From Slackia isoflavoniconvertens (GTDB taxonomy: Bacteria; Actinomycetota; Coriobacteriia; Coriobacteriales; Eggerthellaceae): 64,000 bases of DNA. Of the stretch, positions 20,201-27,926 are shown piece by piece. The DNA lies in NCBI RefSeq assembly GCF_003725955.1, contig NZ_QIBZ01000002.1:62001-126000 (forward strand). Direction: 5' to 3'. Each line of letters opens with the position of its first letter. Position 1 is the first letter of the stretch. A program made the position numbers and the translations under genes. Under the pieces are notes generated by a model. That model was not told where the DNA came from. It saw nothing but the letters and a program-made list of their open reading frames with translations, and ran no database searches.

Positions 20201-23200
20201 TGTAGGACTTAGTGTCCTGCTTGCCCTTGATGGTGACGGTGACCTTATCGGTAACGGGGTTCACCTTCAGAGTGCCGTACTCGGGCTCGGCGAAGGTGTA
20301 GTTGTCCGCGCTCGTATTGGCGTTGAGTGTATAGGTATAGGTGTTTTCCGCCTCGCCAACGTTAGTGATGGCGCCGGTATAGGCAAAGGTCGCACCCTCA
20401 CCCTCGGCGAAGCCGTTCACAAACTCCATATCTTGCTTGGCGTGCTCGTTACCGTCATAGGTCCACTCGTCAGAGGCGGATTTCATGGTGACAGCGGCCC
20501 TGTCGATGACGAGAGAACCGTTCTTTGTCGTAACCTCAAACTGGTCAGACACATCGTTGCCGTTAGCGTCCGTCACCACAGCGGTGCCGGTGATGTTGTT
20601 GGGGTAGGTGCCAGCGTTGGTCTTGACGGGGTTCTCGGTAGTAAGGCCAGAGACGGTATACGTGTTACGCTCGACCGTGGTGAACTCATTGGTCTCGATG
20701 CCAGTGGCAGAGTGTTGCTTGCCGTCGTAGGTGGCGGTATCTGAGTTGGCCTTGACCGTGATCTGGTACTTGGCGTCACGGTTGGTGACGGTCAACGTGC
20801 CGGGGGTGACGGTAATGTTGTAGTTCTCGGCCTTGGTGCCTTCGTTCAGCGTGTAGTTGAAGGCGTTGGCGCTCGAGCCGACAACAGTCTGGGATCCAGA
20901 GAAGCTATAGGTCGCTCCCTCGCCCTCGGCGAAGCCAGATTCCGTCGCAAGAGGAGTCTCGGTCTCGCCACCATTTTTGTTTGTGAGGGCCGTACCGTCG
21001 TAGGGTTTGGTGAGGTCGGCGGATTTCAGGGTCACGTCAGCCTTGGCGATGTCGACGTGACCGTCAGTCACGACAAAGGTGACGTTGGTAAAGTTGGTTG
21101 TATCGGCATTGGCGAACTTGCCGGGCAGGCCCATCTCGGTCTTGCCGGCATCGGTACGGGCAACCTTGCTATCTCCAGAAAACGCAACTTTGTCCTGCGT
21201 GTAGTACGTATTGTCGGACGCAAAGGTATAGCCCTCGGCCGTAAGCTCTTTGCCGTTGTAGGTGCCAGTTGCGGTTTTACCAGCAATGGTGATCGTTACA
21301 GGGGCCGTAATGGGGTCTACCGTCAGCTTACCCTCGGATTTTGCAATAGTGTAATTACCGTTCTCGCCCTCGGTCGCGCCGCCGGTGAGCTCATAAGTGA
21401 AAGTGTTGTCGCTCGAACCAGCATTAGTCTGCGATCCGGTCACATTTGCCGTAAAGCCCTGGCCGTCAACGAAGCCGTCACCGGAAACCGTAACAGTATC
21501 ATTAGTAAGGGCGTCACCGTCGTAGGTCTTTTTGTCAGTCGCAGAGGTCAACGTGACCGCACGCTTAGTAACGGTCATGGAGCCGTCTTCGACTTCGAAG
21601 GTGACGTTAGAGAAATTCTTATTTGCGTTCTTGAACTGTTCGGCGCTCAAGCCCATTTGAGTAGTGCCCGCATCGGTGCGTGCCGCAGTCGCGGCGCCGC
21701 TGAAAGTAAAGTCAGTTTCGGCCGCAGGGTAGAGCGTGGACTCCTGGCCATCGACAGTCACACCGGTAACTTTGTAGCCAGAGACGCTCTGTTCGACGCC
21801 GCTGTACTTCTGGCTATCTTTATTACCTTCGATTTTAACAACAACGACAGCATGCGAAGCGGTGACCTCGAGAGTACCCGGCTTAGGGGTGATGTTGTAG
21901 TTCTCGGCCTTCGTGTTGCCCTTGAGCCTGTACGCGTCAATCACGTTGCTGGAACTACCGACCTCAAGTTGACTGCCGGAAACAGTCACGGAGTCCAGAC
22001 CCTCATCGCCAACAAAAGCACCGTTAGTGATGTCATAACCATTGTTGGTCAGAGCGGTGCCGCTGTACGGCTTATTATCGCTTTTTGCGGTAAGCTCAAT
22101 GTCGATAGGCTTAACAACGAGCCTCTCGGTACCGGTAACGTAGCTACCCTCGCCATAGTTCGCAGGAGAAGAGACGCGGACATTCACAATTCCGTACTCG
22201 CCGACATTCACGGCATAGACCTCATTGCGGTCAGTGGTCCAGTTGCCGTCCGACTTCTGGTATTCGACCACAAGGCTGTTGCCGTTTTGATCGATTGCGG
22301 TAGCCTCGCCCGCAATGTGATGCTCGCCGTTGTAGGTTTCCTCAACGTCGGTTGTGTTCAACGTCACATATTTATTGATATCACCCGCGCTCACAGCAAG
22401 AGAGCCGTAGCGTTTGGTGATGTTGTAGTTCTGCTCTTTAGCGTTACTCCAATCGAAATCAAAGGAATTGTCCTTCGTTCCAACATCCTTGATCGAAGCG
22501 AAATCCTTATAGGCAACGCTCTCACCATTAACAAAGCCATCGGAGTTGGGGTCGACATTCACCTTTTGCCAATCGTGATCTAGGCCATCGTAGGTGAAGC
22601 CGTGAGACTCGGAAACGAGAACCACATTGCGCTTATTGATAACGAGCTTGCCGTCAACCGTGGTTACATTGAACTGAGAAGTGACATCGTTGCCCTGGGC
22701 ATCCTTCACCACGGCGGTGCCGACCACCTTATTGTCGTACTCGCCCGCATCGGTGGCGGAGACACTTGCGCTCAGGCCTTCAACGATGAAAGTTGCACCC
22801 TTGTCGTTGGTAAAGGTGGTATCAGCCACGCCAGAAACAGTGTACACGTTGCCGTTATAGGGCTTGGTGTCAGACTTAGCGGTAACCGTAATCTGGTACT
22901 TATCCTTATCGGAGCGAGCGTTGACTACCAATTCGCCAAACTTGAGCGTGACCTCGTAGTTATCAAGGTTAGTACCCTCGGTATAAGCAGGTTCAAACTC
23001 ATTCTCGTACGTTCCAGGAAGAATGTTGTTCTCGTCGTACCAGGTGAGCTTGTCTTTGGCGAGAACGCCATCGTTGCCCACAAAGCCGTCGCCGCCTACC
23101 TTAAGGTTGGTACGGCGCTGCAGCGTCTTACCATCGTAGTTCTTGTGACCGTCCTCAGACGTAAGCGTAACGGCACGCTTATCAATCTTGAGTTCGCCAT

Positions 23201-26200
23201 CGGTCACAACGAATTTCACGTTGGTATAGTTTTTGGCAGCATCGCCGGTAAGCGAGAACTGTTTTTCATTCAGGTTCATTGGGTAGGTGCCAGCATCGGC
23301 AGCCTTGACTTCCGCGGAGCCATTGGAAGCAATGTCATCCTTGCTCACGCCAGAAGGAAGGTCAGACACATCGTAACCCTCGACAGTCTGCTCATCGCCG
23401 TTATACTTCTCGCCACCCTTGTGGCCGGCAATCGTGATGGTGACCTCATTTTTAACGGGGCTGATATGCAAATTACCAGGGTTCAACTCAGTGACGATAT
23501 AGTTATTGTCGGTGCTCACCTTGCCCACGGTGCCGTCGGCAAACGTGTAGGCATAGTCACCAGCATTGGTACCCTTGCCGCCATTGAGCGTAACGCCGTC
23601 GAAGGAAGCGATCGTTCCTTCGCGCAGATTAGTCGTGTACCCGTCGACGCTTTGCTCGGAGCCGTTATAGGTCTTGGTGTCGGAGTTCGCCGTAAGCGTC
23701 ACGTTCTTGTAGTAGTAGAACTTGACAACGTTTTTGTCTTCATCGCCAGAAAGCGTGAGGCTTTTCGGATTGGGGTTCACCGCGGTATAGCCGCTGAACG
23801 ATTTAGGCGCAATGCCGCTGATGGTATCGCCGCACTTATCAGAAGCTTTGTCGGTTTCAAACGGTTTATCGGAACCGTTCCAGTAGTATTCAACTCTATA
23901 CTTAACGATATTCGCCCTGTAGAAGAAATCGATCGACGCATCGGTACCCACGACGCCCATCTTGGCCTCACCCGATACAGGAGTGTATCCGGGAATAGCG
24001 ATCGGCTCCTGCGTGACCCTTTGGCCCTTCATATATCCGGTAAGGGTCTTAGACGGGGCAACAGGCTTCGTCGTTCCCTCGAGATAGTAGTTCACCTGGA
24101 TTGACTGGTCGCAGGGCACATATTTGCCGTAATAGAAAACGTTTTCGCTTGTCGTAATGGGGAAGGTAACCGCCTGCGTGCAGGCTTCGTCGGAATACCA
24201 ACCCATGAACTTGTACTTCGTGCCGTCGACGGTCTTCTCCGCCTCAGGAGCCTCGGGAGCAACGACCTGCGCCACGCCATCTTTGACTTCAAGCGTCGAA
24301 ACCGAATATTGCTCGTCAAAGCCAGTCGCGCCGGGAGACTGAATCCAGAACGTCGCCGTCACAACCTGCTTAACTTTGATTTCGACCTTGCAGTCGAGAT
24401 GGTAGACACCGCTGTTCTTGGAAATCTTGTAGGGGTGCAGAACAATAGCCTCGACGTCATCTTCGGTAATCGAGACGTGCAGCTTGTTCTGTATTTCGTT
24501 TTTGTAGTTGTTGAAAACCTGGCTCCAATAGGAATTGGCGCGCGGCAATGTCCAAGTGGTGCCAGTGGAACCATCGGGCCAACTTACGACACGGTTCGCA
24601 ACGTTGTCCCACGTGTTTTTGCCGCTAAAAACAGCGCCATCGACATTCACTTTGACATTAAGATTGCTACTTCCGCCAGTCGGGAACCAGTCGCGCGCGG
24701 AGTTCGAATCGGGATTGCTCGTCGGGCCCTTCAGGAAGAAGAGCTTCGCGGAGTTCGTTTGCGCGGTCGACTTCGTTACCGTGACGTCATGCGTTGCCGT
24801 GAGCACTTTGCCGTCGGCGGCAATAGCGGTCGCCGTAATAGTGACTTTTCCTTCGGCCACGCCAGTCACTTTGCCGCTCGCGTCAATGGTAGCGATAGAT
24901 GGATCGCTCGACGTCCACGTGACATCGGTGTCGGCATTGGTTTTAAGTATGATATTTTTGAATTGTTCGACGGTATCGGGGCCAGTGATTTCGAACGTCT
25001 CGTCGTCGGGCTTTTGGGTGGGAATCGGAATAACGATTTCGGATTGGTCGCCTAAATCGTAAATCCAGCCTTTGTCGGGCTTGATTTTCACCGTGTAGTT
25101 GCCAGGCTGTTTGAAATCATCGGGATTATGCCAGTATTGTGACGCATTAAGCTTCACGCCATCGCGATAGTATTCGAATGGGTAGAAAGACCCGCTAGGA
25201 GCATCTCTCATAAGATCGATGATTTTGCCGGTTTCGTTGTCTTTAATCTGGGGGATCCAGAAGCAATCGTCACCAACCGATTTTGCTGCGGGCTGAACGA
25301 CGGTAAACGAACGCTTTTTAACGGTCACGTTAAACTTGAAGCAATCGTCACCTTGGTTGTGCCACACACCTTGCCCGTCGATGTAACCCAAAGAAATCGT
25401 GGTGGGTTTCGAAGAACCGATAAAAGCCCAATTGCTGGTTGCTGTCAATTTAAGGGTTTTCTTATCGGCGGAAACTTCCCAACCGGGGAACAGCCCAGTG
25501 TCGCCATACCAGTTGTCGATTTTCATATCACCGTTGTAGGTAAGAGTAATCGAATCACCCTGGGCAACAACATTCGGCCCAGAAATGGGGCCATCACTGA
25601 CAGCCTTTGCGGCATTGCTTTCCTGGGTTACGGGTTCGTCAATCGATACGGCATTTTCAACAGACGCAGTAACTGCGTCTTTTTCGGTTTCAAGGGTGAT
25701 GGTCACGCCGGCCTCGAAGGCAGAGGCCTCAATGGTGTAAACACCGGCATCGTCGGCAGCAAGGGGCGATTGCTGTCCGCCAACGTTTACGAGCACGCGA
25801 TTCAGCTTGTAGCCGTTATCGGGCACCACGGTGAATTTGAAATCATTGCCCGAAGGCACGGTGACTTTGGTTGCGGGCAGGCTGATAACGGCATCGGTGC
25901 CGTCGGCCTTTTTAATAGATGCGTTGTTCAGCTCAAGTGCGATATCGTACTCAGATTTCACCTGAGCGGCGGCATCGGCAGAAGCTGCCTTGTTGGCGGA
26001 AGGCTGGGAGGGCTGCGTCGCGGGCTGCTCGCTTGCCGCTGCAGCGCTCGTCGAAGCGGCCGTATTCGCATCGGCAGCCTGATTGGCGCTGGAAGCTTCA
26101 ACCGCTTGCTCGCTCGAGGCCGGCACCGCCGGCTGTGCAGCAGACACATCGGTCGCACCCGTCGCGCTTTCCTGCGTTTGGGCCACTTCGCTTTGCGCGG

Positions 26201-26363
26201 CAGAATCGTCGTTCGCGAACACTTCAGCCGGGTTTACTGCGGGCCAGCCAAAGCCCAACAGAACCACCGACAACACCACCGAGAGGGCCTTGTGCCCAAA
26301 CGAGTAGCGATCAGCCAAGCTTGCCGCTTTGGTTTTCTGAGCCTTCTTCGTTTTCTCGTTCAT
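11271..26363 (-). CDS. giant cell-surface repeat protein (MBG and DUF11-like repeats), about 5030 residues
   Basis: Start chosen at MNEKTKKAQK; an alternative ATG lies 5 codons earlier (26378). A signal peptide resembling YSIRK types (RYSFGHKALSVV) ends about A50. Then: a low-complexity Ala/Ser/Gln region (51-135); a Big_2 Ig-like domain (about 452-529); InlB/MucBP-like modules (670-885); about 27 MBG-like units marked by KPYDGTALT or similar and TGSQT (888-3235); about 10 DUF11-like units marked by YQLGETIEY, LAPGAS and TEADVLAG (3240-4395); 6 more MBG-like units (4410-4905); a Pro-rich linker; one transmembrane helix (about 4970-4990) preceded by HCCVH and followed by RRGNHTRKLK. There is no LPXTG motif, so it is probably membrane-anchored rather than sortase-linked. 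Most likely an adhesin or long stalk reaching through the wall; the ligand is unknown. Confidence 0.9.
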   Translation of the reverse strand: MNEKTKKAQKTKAASLADRYSFGHKALSVVLSVVLLGFGWPAVNPAEVFANDDSAAQSEVAQTQESATGATDVSAAQPAVPASSEQAVEASSANQAADANTAASTSAAAASEQPATQPSQPSANKAASADAAAQVKSEYDIALELNNASIKKADGTDAVISLPATKVTVPSGNDFKFTVVPDNGYKLNRVLVNVGGQQSPLAADDAGVYTIEASAFEAGVTITLETEKDAVTASVENAVSIDEPVTQESNAAKAVSDGPISGPNVVAQGDSITLTYNGDMKIDNWYGDTGLFPGWEVSADKKTLKLTATSNWAFIGSSKPTTISLGYIDGQGVWHNQGDDCFKFNVTVKKRSFTVVQPAAKSVGDDCFWIPQIKDNETGKIIDLMRDAPSGSFYPFEYYRDGVKLNASQYWHNPDDFKQPGNYTVKIKPDKGWIYDLGDQSEIVIPIPTQKPDDETFEITGPDTVEQFKNIILKTNADTDVTWTSSDPSIATIDASGKVTGVAEGKVTITATAIAADGKVLTATHDVTVTKSTAQTNSAKLFFLKGPTSNPDSNSARDWFPTGGSSNLNVKVNVDGAVFSGKNTWDNVANRVVSWPDGSTGTTWTLPRANSYWSQVFNNYKNEIQNKLHVSITEDDVEAIVLHPYKISKNSGVYHLDCKVEIKVKQVVTATFWIQSPGATGFDEQYSVSTLEVKDGVAQVVAPEAPEAEKTVDGTKYKFMGWYSDEACTQAVTFPITTSENVFYYGKYVPCDQSIQVNYYLEGTTKPVAPSKTLTGYMKGQRVTQEPIAIPGYTPVSGEAKMGVVGTDASIDFFYRANIVKYRVEYYWNGSDKPFETDKASDKCGDTISGIAPKSFSGYTAVNPNPKSLTLSGDEDKNVVKFYYYKNVTLTANSDTKTYNGSEQSVDGYTTNLREGTIASFDGVTLNGGKGTNAGDYAYTFADGTVGKVSTDNNYIVTELNPGNLHISPVKNEVTITIAGHKGGEKYNGDEQTVEGYDVSDLPSGVSKDDIASNGSAEVKAADAGTYPMNLNEKQFSLTGDAAKNYTNVKFVVTDGELKIDKRAVTLTSEDGHKNYDGKTLQRRTNLKVGGDGFVGNDGVLAKDKLTWYDENNILPGTYENEFEPAYTEGTNLDNYEVTLKFGELVVNARSDKDKYQITVTAKSDTKPYNGNVYTVSGVADTTFTNDKGATFIVEGLSASVSATDAGEYDNKVVGTAVVKDAQGNDVTSQFNVTTVDGKLVINKRNVVLVSESHGFTYDGLDHDWQKVNVDPNSDGFVNGESVAYKDFASIKDVGTKDNSFDFDWSNAKEQNYNITKRYGSLAVSAGDINKYVTLNTTDVEETYNGEHHIAGEATAIDQNGNSLVVEYQKSDGNWTTDRNEVYAVNVGEYGIVNVRVSSPANYGEGSYVTGTERLVVKPIDIELTAKSDNKPYSGTALTNNGYDITNGAFVGDEGLDSVTVSGSQLEVGSSSNVIDAYRLKGNTKAENYNITPKPGTLEVTASHAVVVVKIEGNKDSQKYSGVEQSVSGYKVTGVTVDGQESTLYPAAETDFTFSGAATAARTDAGTTQMGLSAEQFKNANKNFSNVTFEVEDGSMTVTKRAVTLTSATDKKTYDGDALTNDTVTVSGDGFVDGQGFTANVTGSQTNAGSSDNTFTYELTGGATEGENGNYTIAKSEGKLTVDPITAPVTITIAGKTATGTYNGKELTAEGYTFASDNTYYTQDKVAFSGDSKVARTDAGKTEMGLPGKFANADTTNFTNVTFVVTDGHVDIAKADVTLKSADLTKPYDGTALTNKNGGETETPLATESGFAEGEGATYSFSGSQTVVGSSANAFNYTLNEGTKAENYNITVTPGTLTVTNRDAKYQITVKANSDTATYDGKQHSATGIETNEFTTVERNTYTVSGLTTENPVKTNAGTYPNNITGTAVVTDANGNDVSDQFEVTTKNGSLVIDRAAVTMKSASDEWTYDGNEHAKQDMEFVNGFAEGEGATFAYTGAITNVGEAENTYTYTLNANTSADNYTFAEPEYGTLKVNPVTDKVTVTIKGKQDTKSYNGSTQFVTGYDFSTNNSLYAQTNVKFTGDATAKGIAVGSYNMNLAKEQFSNTNENFSNVEFVVEDGWLKIDGGEIDQNGVSWNTHDNQKVYEGTPLAAYAATATDKHGNALNVEYSIDGKTWTSDPSQITITHFGYQVVQLRATGSNYAEGQYATSFEGIAITKRLVTLTSEGGNKPYDGTPLTNGTVTATAKGKGVGFIDGEGVSFNVTGSQTEKGESDNTFDYTFNEGTSAADYWVTPKYGKLIVTADENEVVVTIAENGGNVEYDGTEKSVSGYKFSASNELYKKSDFIFSGNDTVKGTNVGTYDMELKPSDFTNNNQNFSKVTFVVVDGRLNITPKDIKTGENMTVEAPANVTYNGQPQQEEPVVKDGDKTLAKNVDYTLSYSKDTTNVGTVTVTVTGKGNYSGSADVEYQILKRSVVLESATDSKPYDGTALTRPNVTVTGDGFVEGEVTNVRATGSVTTVAEGEVVNTIVYDEGVNFKAGNYDITKKEGKLSITALSAEDGLVITPNNVEYTYNAESHSAGLASASASVAGVNVSLEYRVKGSPDAEWRSNVSEITAINAGTVTIEVRASADNYSGYKYAEQTLTINKRDVELTSASATKVYDGTALTKDWVDMGPNRADTGFIWTDLADDGQVHATGSQTVVGKSENTISYKLKAGAASNYNIIGEHLGTLEVTEQSIVSDPKNPESYTGVTMSNPSDSVYNGEEHKWTPEVKDAKGNVLVEGADYTVSYDTDNFTDAKTIKVTITGTGNYTGVATKTYKITPAPLKVIADSASKPYDGKPLTAGGVIEGLVDGETATAQTEGSQTEVGSSVNTAKESIEWGAATNKDNYYIQSLTDGKLTVTAKSIMPTDDNGMSVSSPSDVTYNGADQTWTPVVKDGDKELSADDYTVSYSTEDRTNVTGVITVTIMGKGNYTGAIEKNYQVLPKGYSVTTATGSKVYDGKPLKGAELEGNAVDGLVDSSDATFAVTGSQTEVGGDAKNNTYELTFSSEQMAKNYTLASEQLGTLTVTENADEIVVTTTGGEFTYDGQAHGATVSVSELPEGYTLERAESSAMATDVTTDDVIADADTLVIKNAQGEDVTNKLNIKKIPGTIKVTPATLTVTTYGAKAEYNGNALTADGTIEGFVNNETVTFATTGSQTYVGESDNTYSIAWDGTAKESNYTVAPIIGKLKVTDNIDNSKVINKGHESGTYDLGATVNFAITAKNVYDTPQTMTISEIEGVTLDQSVFKNVAPGASIEAHATYTITEADLLAGTFVNTATVTFGNGKSYKNTDEVDVAKLNAHLSVVKATTSTPANGSAYQLGETIEYAVTVTNDGNLTANDVAVSDELAGVQLAEGQNANVGTLAPGASATVNYVYTVTEADVLAGNVRNNATATGTPNGGGTLDVTPGTTTDPTGPAAGHITVVKTTTSTPENGKAYQLGEKIVYSIHVVNDGNLTASNVKVSDANADNFGEKVIESLAPGASEDFEATHTVTEADVLAGTVTNVATAKGTSPDPNAPEVPVTPGTKDEPTDTPNAHITIVKHAEQNGSGEAGAFKLGETIEYAITVTNTGNLTATGVKVSDANADNFGEKTIESLAPGASETFTASHTVTEADVLAGKVNNVATAKGTSPDPTAPEVPVTPGEDTKIVDPVNTTLTVAKQAAAPANGEAYQLGEEVVYTISVTNSGNVAYSNVKVSDAQTGLNEVIGTLAVGETKTYEAKHVITEQDIVAGVYVNTATAKADPIFDGNGASHTPQGEATETIGANTDKPLVPGSANLAVEKVVTNEGTGESGAFKLGDTIEYKITVTNNGTLTAKGFKVIDNNADGFEPVTIDELAPGATTDAISAKHVVTSDDILAGSVFNVATTAGGTTPDPKVDPEPTPGENDQPVDAVNATLNVEKTAAASASGSYKLGEGVVYTIKVTNNGNVPYENVKVADGQTGLNETIDMLAVGETRTFTTTHVVDEADIIAGSYTNVATATADPIHDPKTGADVTPQGSDDETIGANTDRPIEPSNPALRITKTSDVAAGTLLKEGDAVTYTVTVENTGNLTLTNVKAADNLAGATLAPGQSDTRAELAPGEQFSVNYVYEVTQADVVAGSVHNEATASGVSPDPNKPVDPGAPGTKDDPTETAKPSLSIQKSNNGSADVAAGSTVSYTITATNNGNVDLTGVVVTDELTGFTSDAFDLAKGESRTFDTSYTVQESDIVNGSIVNVAKGEGTDPKGGTVTDEGSATTTTEAMNGALIVEKKAEAGVYGTGDTVNYAIAVSNTGNVALSNVKVVDAKTGLDETCDLAVGETKTFTTSYTVTMEDVAAGTLANVATATGSDPKGNPVTGSDTETIGNTPQPNPSEPDGPSLKRAFEAQTPSDVVYNGASQQQKPVVKDGETTLSEGTDYELSYSADTTNAGTVTVTVKGKGNYEGSVDVTYQILKKAVKLVSSDLTKPYDGTPLVNGDVALATNDGFVDGQGVNLTFTGSRTDEGTTLQGNTFTWEAKPGTNLDNYAIEAAFGSLTVTPKSIVPGDANGMKVSAPSDKVYTGAEQKFVPVVTDGEKTLVEGVDYAVSYAGANGEAKADFTNVTGSITVTITGMGNYAGSVAQSYQITPKPYTVVTAAATKVYNGTGIVGADLEGSAVDGLVSDSDAAFVVTGEQPGVGSSTNTYELTFASEQMAKNYTLASEQLGTLTVTENADEIVVTTTGGTFAYDGQAHGATVSVSELPEGYTLEKAESNASATNVADGTVVATADTLVIRNAQGKDVTNELKIRKIDGEIQVTPAPLSVETGSATKTYDGSALTNATLKVDGLVAGDVVTGRTTGSQTEVGSSANTYTLTWGEVDPANYEITEQLGVLTVEAAVAPVAPGPQQPSGPVVVPPTATEPAGPADVVADALEGAYETVTGDKATEEQIYDSENPLGKEQAAHCCVHWYMILVMILTALYGVAVWLRRGNHTRKLKNDMNNILGGGDDGKDPSGSPVATNHPAGMEA
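12056..12228. repeat. copy 1 of a near-identical direct repeat inside the giant gene
   Basis: This stretch, coding for the MBG unit with FTYDGQAHGATV-like sequence and SEQMAKNYTLASEQ, differs from bases 17039-17211 at only a few positions although the copies are 5 kb apart. The other MBG units are far more divergent at DNA level. Confidence 0.85.
13180..16640. repeat. DUF11-like repeat block within the giant gene
   Basis: About ten consecutive units of 105-125 codons, each with an opening strand such as LxVxK, LGExIxYxIxVTNxGN, SLAPGAS and VTEADVLAG, followed by a Pro/Asp linker. Adjacent units around 15290-15500 and 15650-15860 are nearly identical in DNA. Such modules are found in tandem in many bacterial surface stalks. 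Confidence 0.8.
17039..17211. repeat. copy 2 of a near-identical direct repeat inside the giant gene
   Basis: Partner of 12056-12228. The two copies bracket the DUF11-like block, which suggests a recent duplication or gene conversion between the two MBG blocks. Confidence 0.85.
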
Positions 26364-26572
26364 TTCAATCCACCCCATCGACCGTTTGCCTTCGGTCGGT
26401 TGTCTTGCTGTTTTCGGCAGCACATGCCCCCTAGCCCAAAATCGAATATGAGGTTTGATTTTGGGCCAGGGGCACATGGCACTACTTAATCAGGATGATT
26501 TTACCATTAAAGTAAATCTACGTATACAGCGCGAATTTATCGGTTGCCTTCATAATGCCTGTTCATTAGACC

Positions 26573-26601
26573 GTTACAGCAAATTTATAAATTGCTGTAA
26601 C
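26573..26601. promoter_or_regulatory. operator-like inverted repeat upstream of the giant gene
   Basis: Perfect 10-base arms GTTACAGCAA and TTGCTGTAAC around a 9-base A+T spacer (ATTTATAAA), about 210 bases upstream of the giant gene start in an A+T-rich island. The spacing fits a dimeric repressor or activator. No T run follows, so a terminator is unlikely. The cognate regulator is unknown. Confidence 0.6.
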
Positions 26602-26863
26602 CTTTGTTCCATTTTTCGCCGCAACAAACAATTCACATTGCGCCCCACCAAAAGCTGAAACAATCCTCAAAACTTTCTTCACTTGGAGCATGAAAAACCG
26701 CGCACCGCGCACACATGGGCAGGCGCTCGACCTTGACCGCAGCGGGCGCATACCAAACTGCAATCCCGAATCGCCCTGCACATGCCGCGCGCCGCAGAAA
26801 CCACAGGCGCCCGTTAGAAGCACCCCGCCAATGCCGCCGCTCCCTCCTTCGCCGCTCCCTCCT

Positions 26864-26874
26864 TGGTATATACT
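26864..26874 (+). promoter_or_regulatory. extended -10 promoter, near-leaderless
   Basis: TGGTATATACT gives an extended -10 or an offset TATACT that ends 8 bases before the ATG at 26883, and no Shine-Dalgarno site exists. Transcription would begin at or within a few bases of the start codon. Confidence 0.55.
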
Positions 26875-26882
26875 GGCTCTCG

Positions 26883-27839
26883 ATGAACACGTCTAACGCA
26901 AACCCCGCCTTGCCGCGCGCGCCCAAATGCGGGGCGCGCCTGTTAACTGTGCTTGTCACCTTCGTCTTCATCCTTCTCGCTGGCGCAAGCCTTTCCAGCT
27001 GCAGCCAAACCAACCAGGCAGAAGGCGCCGCATTTTCGCCCGCCCCAAACATCACGCCTGCAGCATTCAACCCTCAGGCCGCCACAGGTGACGCCACGGC
27101 GAGCATCGACACAAGCCAAACCGAAAACGGATTCGTAGGGGCTTGCGCCACAAGCGACGCCCATCTGAAACTCCAAATCACGCAAGGCGACCACAGCGCG
27201 AACTGCGATTTGCCGAACGACGGCACGCCTATCGTATATCCGCTCGCCTTCGGCGATGGCACCTACACCTTCCGCATTATGCTGAACACGCAGGGGAACA
27301 ACTACGTGGAGCTCTACAGCACCACGGCCAGCGTTTCGCTCAAAAGCGAATTCGCGCCTTTCGTAAGGCCTAACGTCTATTGCGATTTCAATGAGGAAAG
27401 CTCGTGCGTGAAAAAGGCGCGCGAGCTCGTTGCAAACTCGACGAACGAGGCCGAGGCGCTTGAGGCCATATGCACGTGGATCGTCGACAACGTATCGTAT
27501 GACGACGCGAAAGCCGAACAGTTGAAAAGCGCGGCCGGGTATGTGCCCAACCCCGACGAAACGCTCGCAAGCGGTACGGGCATCTGCTTCGATTACGCGA
27601 GCCTGGGCGCGGCCATGCTGCGAAGCCAAGGCATTCCCACCAAAATCGTCACCGGGTACGTTTCGCCGGGCAATATCTATCACGCATGGATTATGGTCTA
27701 TATCGACGGCACATGGAAAAGCGCCCAATTCAGCGTAAGCCCGAATACGTGGAGTCGCGTTGATTTGACGTTCGCGGCAAGCGGCGGCGGCGAAAACGTG
27801 GGCGATGGCAAAAGCTATACCGACCGATTTGTGTACTAG
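26883..27839 (+). CDS. transglutaminase-like lipoprotein
   Basis: 318 residues. The ATG at 26883 starts MNTSNANPAL and leads to a signal peptide with lipobox LSSC near residue 40. Residues of about 170-300 form a transglutaminase-like domain: catalytic Cys in GTGICFDYASLGAAML, IPTKIVTGYV, His in YHAWIMVYIDGTW, and a following Asp in SRVDLTF. The domain belongs to the group usually found as exported putative proteases or cross-linking enzymes. There is no ribosome site and a -10 element sits directly before the start. The pilus-like operon follows after about 90 bases on the same strand and may be co-transcribed. Substrate unknown. Confidence 0.8.
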   Translation: MNTSNANPALPRAPKCGARLLTVLVTFVFILLAGASLSSCSQTNQAEGAAFSPAPNITPAAFNPQAATGDATASIDTSQTENGFVGACATSDAHLKLQITQGDHSANCDLPNDGTPIVYPLAFGDGTYTFRIMLNTQGNNYVELYSTTASVSLKSEFAPFVRPNVYCDFNEESSCVKKARELVANSTNEAEALEAICTWIVDNVSYDDAKAEQLKSAAGYVPNPDETLASGTGICFDYASLGAAMLRSQGIPTKIVTGYVSPGNIYHAWIMVYIDGTWKSAQFSVSPNTWSRVDLTFAASGGGENVGDGKSYTDRFVY

Positions 27840-27926
27840 GTGCCAGCAAAAAATTTGCTCTGGTGCCCCCACCGCAGGCAAAACGTGGCACAATACGGGC
27901 ATTATTTGAAGGAACGAGGAGATGCG

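Larger units (their letters stand above)
26364..26882. other. divergent promoter region, no gene supported
   Basis: About 520 bases between the giant gene and the transglutaminase-like lipoprotein gene. The left half (26480-26660) is markedly A+T-rich for this genome and holds a 29-base dyad; it probably drives the giant gene. The right half is G+C-rich with a short tandem CGCCGCTCCCTCCTT near 26833-26864 and a near-leaderless promoter for the rightward gene. No frame here has a ribosome site or family motif. Confidence 0.6.

Noticed and set aside
11650-23700. Regular repeats considered as a CRISPR array.
   Set aside because: They are long, protein-coding and in frame (MBG and DUF11-like units), with no short identical repeats separated by unique spacers and no cas genes.
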